DNA from: Metridium senile
Taxonomy: Eukaryota; Cnidaria; Anthozoa; Actiniaria; Metridiidae
Length of the DNA: 64,000 nucleotides
Direction: 5' to 3'
NCBI GenBank assembly: GCA_949775045.1
Contig: OX459108.1
Location: 14,472,681-14,536,680 of the forward strand
In this document: positions 1 through 9,400 of the stretch, one piece after another
Layout of the letters: the number at the start of each line of letters is the position of its first letter
Numbering within the stretch: the stretch's first letter is position 1
Notes under the pieces: model-generated
The model's database searches: none
What the model saw: only the letters and a program-made list of their open reading frames with translations
Told to the model about the DNA's origin: nothing
Position numbers and translations under genes: made by a program

Positions 1-270
1 CACGACGCGCAGACAAGTTGTGGCGGCAATTCCCCTCGTGTACACAATAGTTTTTGTTGAAATTCTTGTCCCCGCGACGCGTCGCACAAATTCAAACTGG
101 TTTGAATTCGTGCGTCAGGTCGCAGCAAAAAAATGAGTAAACATTTGTCTCGGCAACGCGTTTTCGAAGCTATGCACGCGAAGCGACGTTGTTGCGTCAT
201 CTCTCCTAGTGTGTCTCAGTCTTAAAACTCATATTAAAGAAATTAATCATTATTCCACCATTAATCGTAG
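1..270. other. Left edge, no gene seen; palindromic repeat remnant
   Basis: No coding frame is convincing here. A perfect 20-bp palindrome lies at 89-108 and is flanked by GC-rich arms containing GACGCG and GTCGC words, which suggests the remnant of a foldback or MITE element cut by the window edge. The pyrimidine-poor stretch before 271 ends in TAG and serves as the likely acceptor of the first visible spectrin exon. Confidence 0.4.
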
Positions 271-455
271 AAATTAGAGCAGATGCTATTGAACCAGAGC
301 AGTGAAGACCTTACTGAAGTATCGTCAGCTGGTACAGCGTGGACGACGAAGAAGCAATTATCTGTAGAAGATGACCATGAAGTACAGCAAACTGTCAATG
401 TATTACACGATAAAATGTCGGGTCTGGAAGAGGGCGTCAAAAAACATAAAGAAAG
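271..455 (+). CDS. Spectrin-repeat exon 1 of visible part
   Basis: Opens in phase 0 after TAG at 268-270 (KLEQMLLNQSSEDL at the start) and ends AAAGAAAG before GTACGT, leaving two bases for the next exon. An alternative start is the ATG at 283, but the coding frame continues back to the acceptor, so an internal exon is preferred. Contains AWTTKKQL and LHDKMSGLEEGV, typical of a spectrin helix. Confidence 0.65.
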
Positions 456-3400
456 GTACGTCATCATCGGGGAATGGAGGATTGAATGGGTGAATGAATA
501 GATAAATGAATACATAAATAAAGGCATGGATGAATGGATAAATTAATGAATAGATGGATGAATGAATGAATGAATACATAAATGAATACATAATTAAAGG
601 GATTGATGAATGAATGAACAAACTAATGGATGAATGAATGGATAAAAATATTTATTAATGAATGAATAGATGGATAAATTATTTATTCACTCATTCTAAT
701 GGATTAATAATTCATCTATAAATATTGGATCACCAATCACCAATGCATGGATGGATTAATGGATCATTGAATAAATAAATGGATGGATGATTGCATGAAT
801 GAATGAATGAAATGAATGAATAAATGGATGGATGGATGAGCGAATGAATGAATGGATGTTTGAAGGAATAAATAGATGAATGAATGGATAAATAAATGGA
901 TAGATGGATGAATGAATGAATGAATGGATGTTTGAATGAATGAATGGATGGATAAATAAATGGATGAACGAATGAATGAATAAAGGAATGAATGGATTGG
1001 TGAATGAAGGAATAATTTATGAACGAAAAAAGAACGAATAAACGAATGATTGGATGAATAGATAAATCAATGAATTTTTTTATCTCAATACTTGCAGGCT
1101 TCAACGATCAACGGCAAACCTTTTGAACCAATCAGTAACTGACTGTGAGCAATGTATCAACGAAATGGATAACACATCACTGGAGAACTTCTCTGCAGTT
1201 GGATCAGACGTCCAACAAGTACAAAAACAGATCAAAGATTTACAGGTGAGTGACAACTTTACCTGACAAAGCAGATCAACTTTGGAAACTGCGTGACATA
1301 AGATTGTTACTAACTTTGATTTTACATTGTAACTGCGTGACATAGTCAACTTTGGAAACTGCGTGACATTAAACTATTACTAGCTTTAATTGTAACTGCG
1401 TGACATATTCAACTTTGTAAACTGCGTGGCATAAGACTGTTACTTACTGTAACTGCGTGACATATTCAACCTTGTAAACTGCGTAACATTAGACTGTTAA
1501 TTACTGTAACTGCGTGACATAGTCACGTTTGTAAACTGCGTGACATTAAACTATAACTAACTTTAATTGTAACTGCGTGACATAGTCAACTTTGTAAATT
1601 GCGTGACATTAGACTGTTACTAACAACTGCGTGACATAGTCAAGTTTTTAAACTGCGTGACATAAGACTGTTACTAACAACTGCGTGACATAAAGCTGTT
1701 ACTAGCTGTAGTATGCTGTAGATATGCTGTAATTGTCAAGTGCAAATATCCAGGAGCGCTAATTTTATGTAGTGCGTGACGTTAAACTCTCAATAACGAT
1801 AACTTATCAGTATCAATTCTTAGATATTATTGGATCTGTAACGCCATCTTATCAGTTCTGTCATACATGTTTTCATGTCACGGCTATTAAAGCAAAAGAA
1901 AACTTTTGAAACCTTTGCAGGTTTTTGAAGAAAGACTTGAGGAAGAAGAACAGAAGTATCAGCAGATTGTCCAACAGTTTGAAGAGGCCTCTGACGAGAA
2001 CATGCTAGATGAGAACAGCAAAGTCAAGATTAGTTATCGACTGAAAGAGATGGACTGGAGATACAAAGAACTGTGGAGAGAACATGATGCAAGTAAACAA
2101 AGGTATCACAAAGAGGATGAGAGAAATGGGGATTGTGGTGGTGATGGTGATAATGATGTTGGTAATGATGATGATGATGATAATGTGTTTGTGACGATGG
2201 TGGTGATGCTAATGGTGTTGGTCGGCGATGATAATGATAATGATTATGATGAAGATGATGACTATTTTGATGATAGTCACGGTGGTGGTGGTGGTGGATA
2301 AAACGATGGTGATGATAGTGATGATAAAAGTGATGATTATAGTGTTGATTATAGTGATGATGTTGGAGATGATGGTGATGGTTATAATGATCATGATGAT
2401 AGTAATGGAGATGATTAGGATGGAGATGGTTGTGATGATGGTATTGTAAAGATGATGATGATGTTGTTTATGGTGATGGTGGTGGTTATATTGGTATAAT
2501 ACTTCTATTTCTAACACGTTTTTGTCTGTTGCAGAATACTCAAGGGACTCTTGATCCACAGTAATATCGTTATTGCTGAGGCAAACGGTTGGCTTGATTA
2601 CGCGGAGTCACGTGCTGAGAATATCAGCGTCACCGATGAACGAGACAAGAAAGCCTTAGAGAAATCGATTGATGAACAAGAGGTAAAATAACTTTTGTAA
2701 TTGAAAGTGTTGTGATATTGGTATACAGTAAAAACCCACGAGTGAGAACCTGAAAATTAAGAACCTGTTGGCCTAAAATTTGTCATTTAGACCACCTATG
2801 AACAAGAACCCATTTAGCCTAGAAAATGAAAAACAGGTTCTTATTTTCTAAATTCATTGAACAATGACTTTCAAAGACCAGAGACCCAAAATTGATGTTA
2901 CAGTTGAGTCTTAGTGCAGCTAGGCAAAATATGTAAATATGTATATGTTAATGTTCTTGAAAAATAGGCTGATTACCATTTTGTTTTGTAGCTGGATTTT
3001 ATTTGTTTTTCCACAGAAATAATAACCTATTTAAGAACATTGATAGCCTAAAATTGTGTTAACTACTATTTAAGTAAGAACCTGCTTAGGCTTACTCCAA
3101 AAAATGTAGGTTCTTACTCGAGGGTTTTTACTGTATTATATTTTATTGAATGAAGGAATGATGATATATATAATGATAATAATGTTAAAGATGATGATGA
3201 TGATAAGGATGTTGATAAGGATGATGATGATGATGATGATAGTGATTATAATGATGATGATGATCTTGATCATGGAGATTTTGATGATAATATTGATGAT
3301 AGAGATGATGATGTTGATAAGGATGATGATTATGATTATGATGATAGTGATCATAATGATGATTATAATGATGATAGAGATAATGATGTTAATAAGGATG

Positions 3401-6400
3401 ATGATGATTATAGTGATTATAATGATGATCATGATCATGATGGAAATGTTGATAGTAGTTTTGTTTGGATGATTCGACCCCTTTTTTCGAGCGACTAGGA
3501 GTGAATTGGAGCGAATTGTGAGTGACCAAATAAATTAACTTGAGTGTCTGACTTAGTTTATTCAAGTGACTTAATTTATTCAATGGTTTGACGTCAAACA
3601 TTGAGTGAATTGGTGAATTAATTTATTCAATCGTCATGGTAACCCAATAACACAAGCGGGCAAGTCTGAACAGTTCTTTTGTTCCACAGAATAGATATAT
3701 AGCGCGGGAGTTTTGAAATTATTATTACTCTTCAAGAAATATTTATTTAAGCTCAAACGAAGTTACTACTGCAGAGAAAATGGCAAGTTTATTCAAGCTA
3801 GGTGAGAGAGGTTATCATGCTACCGTCAAAGAATTCCAAGGAAAGATTAGAGTGCATATCCGAAAATATATTGATATCGAAGAAAGAAAAAACATTCCTA
3901 CGAAATTTGGAATTGCACTATCGATCGAGGAGTTTGAGGAACTGAAAAAAGTGATGGACGATTTAACCGAAATGTTGGATGTTATGATTGATCCTTGTTC
4001 AATGACCACACAACCAGGAGATGACGAAGAATTATTGTCAGCGATTGAAAATGAACAGCCAAATCTACCAAGGAATCAAAGTACACCAAAAAACTGTAAA
4101 AGACCTGAAGAAATAAACGAACCACCGAAGAAAAAACTATTTACGAATGCTATCTCTTGTTTTAGAACCGGAGGAAAACTTAAATCTTCATTTAGAAACT
4201 AGAATTGATTACTTGTAAATCCTTTCTGATATATAAGTCAATGTTGTGTAATTACCTTTAAGTTTTCGCAATAAAATACTTTTATGAAGTGAAAAATGTT
4301 GTTTTGTTTATTTTCTCATCACAAAGTGAGGACATTTTGAGAATAGTTTTTCCATCTTCAAGGATTTGAAGTCGTTTGAATCCACACTGTTATTGATAAG
4401 AAGTCTTAAAAAAACCATCCAAGTGAAAATCGTGTAATTATGAATAATGAGTTTTCTTATAACATGTGTTTGCTATTGTTTGTTAATCCTTCTTTTTGTG
4501 CTCATGTCCGTCTTTGTTTATCTTAAGCTAATTGATTTTCAAACTTGGCACCAGTCCCCACTAAACCACACAGGGAAACCAAGGGTCACCTCTTATTAGT
4601 AATTGATGCAGATCATGAGTTGTTATCAATTTTTGTTTTTGTTTTAAAAAAATACTTATTACACTTATTAATCATAAGATCAACAACAACAGCAAAAATT
4701 CTGTTTACAATTTGGATTTAACAAATATTGGGGGATATAGAATTAAGAGTATAATTGTACGCGCTTCGCTACCTTCCGAAATCTCTCCGAAGTAAGGTTA
4801 AGTAGAGATATTTTGATGATACTTAGCGGAAAATTTCAGAAATTATATAATTAATAAAAAAGAAGACTTTTTCACAGTTTGTGGGATTATTAATGTCTAT
4901 TCTTCATCATCATTAGAACGATTATTAGGGTGGTGACTAATACCACCACAATCATTGCATGACACCAAGATACTTTTTACAGTATCATGATTAAGTGGAA
5001 AATGATGCTTACAAATAGGACAATTGACTACTTGATTTAAACGAGGAGGTCTCAAAGAAGCATCGTGCCACTGACATCTAGGGCAACCAACGATACTGTT
5101 AACATCAATATTGGAATCTCCACAATGAGCACAAGCATTTTTTTTCTCTTTTTCGTCATTTTCTTCTTCTTCTTCTTCTTCTTCTTCTTCTTCTTCTTCT
5201 TCTTCTTCAAAGTTTGTATTTCCTCCATCTTGATTTCCATTATCTTCACCATCGGAATCTTCTCCTCCTTCTTCTTCTTCCGCTCTCTCTTCGTCATCGG
5301 AAGTCATTCTTTCGTTATTCTGTTCATTTTCAAATTTTTCCTGTTCTTTTTTCAGCACTTCATTCAAAACCTTTTTATTTTTTACCCACTTTTTGTTTAT
5401 TCCGAGTTCTGCCAGCCCATCCTCAAATGACTTGAGACCGCGAGGCTCTGAAATTTCTTTGTTATAGGGGAGAAGCACATATTCTATAAGATCCACAATA
5501 TTGGTTCTAGAAATGCGACGCTGATTTCGCAGAAGCTCATCGCCCGGAGTCCAAAACAAAATGTTTCTAGAAGTGGCCATACTGTGCAAAAGTTCTGATG
5601 CATGTTGTTGAGAAACTGATCCTGGGAGATCTTGTAAAACCAATTTTATAATAGGTTCATCATCATCATCATCTTCATTGTCACTCAATTCATAGGGTCT
5701 TCTTCCTCGAAATCTGAATATTCTTCGTCATTTTCTCGCTTTCTCTTCATTTTGAACAAGTTACTCCTACCAATTACTGAAACAAATGACTTTCTAGAAG
5801 AAGTAGCTTCTAAATTTATATCAAAAGTCCAGTCAGAAAAGGGATTAGCAAATCGGGAATAAATGAGCCACCCTCTTGAACAAGAATTTGTTTCTTTTTC
5901 TTGTAAGAAATATTCGGATCTTGAATACTTTTGATGGATTCTTTGTAGGGTGTCAACATTGTAAGGTCATGATTATTCAGCGGAACATATCCCTTGCAAA
6001 CATTGTGTGCTGCTTGGACTATGGCATGGACCTGTTCTGGAGTTGCAGTATCAAGTAAGAATTGTCGTTGATGATGTGGACAGGAAACTAACAGTTGAAG
6101 ATAGCCACGATTCCTCTTTACTACTTGAGACATGATGACCGAATGACCTGAGTTTGAGTTGAGAGTTATATTTATACCATTTCGATCATTAACAAAGAGC
6201 TATATTTACCAGGCTACATTAACTATACCTCAAATGTAGGTTATAATATATCTGTGTTATACTCGGTTTCAGTATAAGCTATAGGCTACAATAGGCTACA
6301 GTAGGCTACAGGTGTAGGCTACAGTAGGCTACAATAGGCTACAGGTGTAGGTTACAGGTGTAGGCTACAGTAGGCTACAGGTGTACGCTACAGTAGGCTA

Positions 6401-9400
6401 CAATAGGCTACAGGTGTACGCTACAGGTGTACGCTACAGGTGTACGCTACAGTTGTAGGCTACAGTTGTAGCCTACAGTAGGCTACAGGTGTAGGCTACA
6501 GTTGTAGGCTACAGTTGTAGGCTACAATATGTTATAGTTGTAGGCTACAGTTGTAGGCTACAGTAGGCTACAGTTGTAGGATACAATAGGCTACAGTTGT
6601 AGCCTACAGTAGGCTACAGGTGTAGGATACAGTAGACTACATTTGTAGGCTACAATATGCTACAGGTGTACGCTACAGTAGGCTACAGGTATTGGTTTTA
6701 CTTAGTGGCCAGGCCTTCAATTAAAATGATATATAATTGATCTCAAAAGGGCCATTTGGTCATTTGGTCAGAGACCATGAAACGAAACTGTCCTATTTGT
6801 AAGGAGCCTAAAGCAAACCTTTGGAGTCATTTAAAAGGAGTACATCACATGGAGGGAGATATTCGCAAGCAATGGATTGAATATGAAAAACATAATCGTC
6901 ACATAATACCAAGTGGAATTAATTCAGATTTCAACCAAAAAGAAAAAGAGTGCAAACCATTCTATTTAAAGCACCCCTTTACTTGTATGGTTTCTGGAAT
7001 GACCGGATGTGGAAAAACCACTTGGGTACAAAATGTATTGGAACATAAAAGCCGTATGATTACCCCAACGCCCCAGAGAATAATATGGTGTTATACAAGA
7101 TGGCAGCCGGCCTATATGGAAATGATGCAGACTATACCTGGAATTGAATTTGTGAAAGGAATTCCCTCTAATATCGAAAGCGATGATTATTTTAATGTCA
7201 ATGTGCGCAATCTCATCGTCATTGATGATCAAATGAGTTCCGCCAGTAACGACAAACAGGTTATCAACTTGTTTACCCAGGGCTCCCATCATCGCAACCT
7301 TAGTGTTATCTACTTGGTTCAAAATCTCTTTCATCAGAGCAAAGGAAACAGGGATATCAGCTTAAATTGTCACTACTTGGTAATATTCAAAAACCCCAGA
7401 GATAAACTTCAAATTTTCACATTGGCCAAGCAAATGTACCCAAGAAAAACCGAATATTTTCTTCAGAAGTATGAAGAGGCGGTGAGCAGACCTTTTGGAT
7501 ACCTACTCATCGATTTAAAAACAACCACTCCAGATGATTGTAGACTTAGAACCAATGTTCTGCCTGACGAAAAGCAACAGCCAGAAGATTCATCCGAAGA
7601 TAAGGTATCGAAGGAATTGATCAAACACCTCAAGCAACAAAGTATTGTTCTTCCTCCCATCGCGTCAAAAGTACAAAATTTGCAAGATCAAATGGTTGAT
7701 ACATTGAATGATTCCAACCTCAGTGTTGATCAAAAAGCTCGTGAGTATGTCAACCTCCAAAATGATTTTCTTCAATACAAGAAAAAGTTGAATTCAACTC
7801 CTTCGCCACTTCCCCGACCTTCTTCCAATTCAATGCCACCTGTTCCTATGGACCCACAAACTGAATCAATGCCGCCCCCATTTCACGAAAATGGTATCAG
7901 CCAATCAGAGGTTTCTACACCACTACCTACTCCTTCAATTTCAAATTATCAACCCTTTACCCCAGTGCAAACTCTGGTTCCTGAAGGGTTATTAACACCA
8001 CCCCCGAGTTCATCACCTGGTGAAAGAAAACGAAAGCGACCTCGATTTGACCAGATCAAGAATATGTTGGATGATGATGCCCATAAAGTTCAAGGACCCT
8101 ATTTAAAAGCTTATCGTACACGGCGATCTATGAGAATAAGGAATCGCTTTAATCCTTTATTAGACTGAACAGTGGTGATTCTTTCAGTTGAATACTTACC
8201 ACCAGTAACAAGGAATTGTACAACTATAAATTAGTAGTCAATTGTCTTAATCATGATACTGTAAAAAGTATCCCGGTGTCATGTAATGATTGTGGTGGCA
8301 TTAGTCACCACCCTAATAATTGTTCTAGTGATGATGAAGAATAGTAATAAATTATTCAACAAACTGAGTGTTCGAGTCGGTGACGTTAACCGTCAAAATC
8401 GTCAGACTCCCAATCCACCCAAAAGCTGTTATTATTGTTCTTATAAGTGAGGGTTATTTGAGCCGAACTCGGTTCCTCATGCTTTCCGGTGGCCACAACA
8501 GGACACTCATAATACAACAGAAGTTTGTACAGTTCACGTGCTTGTTTTTCATGCAGCGGTAATGTGCCGGGATCCAACCGATATTGACCGAAGTAAAAGT
8601 CATAAAACTCGTTGTACAATTCCTCGTAATGGTCTTTCAAAATGCCTATGAAAAACCTTTCATACGAGAGTCGTGACGACGCCAGGACACGGTCCTTTTC
8701 ATCTAAAAATGTCACCGAGACCACGCACCCCAACGTTTCGATGTCACGGTCGGTTCGATCCCAACGGCGAGTCTGCCCCTGACCCGATTTTGGGTTCGCC
8801 CTCACAAAGTCGATCAAACTCTGAAACTCCCTGTCGGCATGGATGACCTCCCGAGGCGGTTGCACAAGATGTCGGATCACGTCAATTATGTCTTCCGTCA
8901 TGGTGAAGCTTTTGATTCTTCGGGCCCCGAGATTGCAGAAAAATCGACTCTCGTAACCTTCTTTGACAGGACGACCGAGACAGTCCAGGAGTGGGTTCGT
9001 TCGCATGTTGTACACAATAACGTGATAGTGGTCGCCAAAAAAAAATATGGTTGGGGTCCTTGAGATGGCTGACCAACAAGTATTCTGTGGGGAAAAAAAA
9101 AATGAGCCACGCCTTTGATGTTAACGCTCTATTCCCCAAACTACTTACGTTGAGTGAGCTCTTCACGACAATATTCTTCTATTCCCTCAAAGGCGGCAAC
9201 TGTAAAGCAGACATGTTCTCTCCTCTGACACAGCAGTATATTAGACTACGGTTGGGAAGATTGAAGGAATTAAAGGTTGAAGGTTAATAATAATTTCAAA
9301 ACTCCCGCGCTATATATCTATTCTGTGGAACAAAAGAACTGTTCAGACTTGCCCGCTTGCGTTATTGGGTTACCATGACGATTGAATAAATTAATTCACC

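Noticed and set aside
730..1104. 124-codon frame rich in His/Ile/Ser on the minus strand
   Set aside because: Produced by the GAATG minisatellite within a spectrin intron.
2209..3472. Long open frames reading Met/Ile, His/Tyr or Asp in the GAT repeats (also 9514-10156 and 11037-11765)
   Set aside because: Composition follows from trinucleotide repeats; all six frames are open in places and there is no domain or start context.
5052..5430. Poly-Lys and poly-Phe frames over the GAA/TTC run
   Set aside because: Shadow frames of the acidic zinc-ribbon gene.
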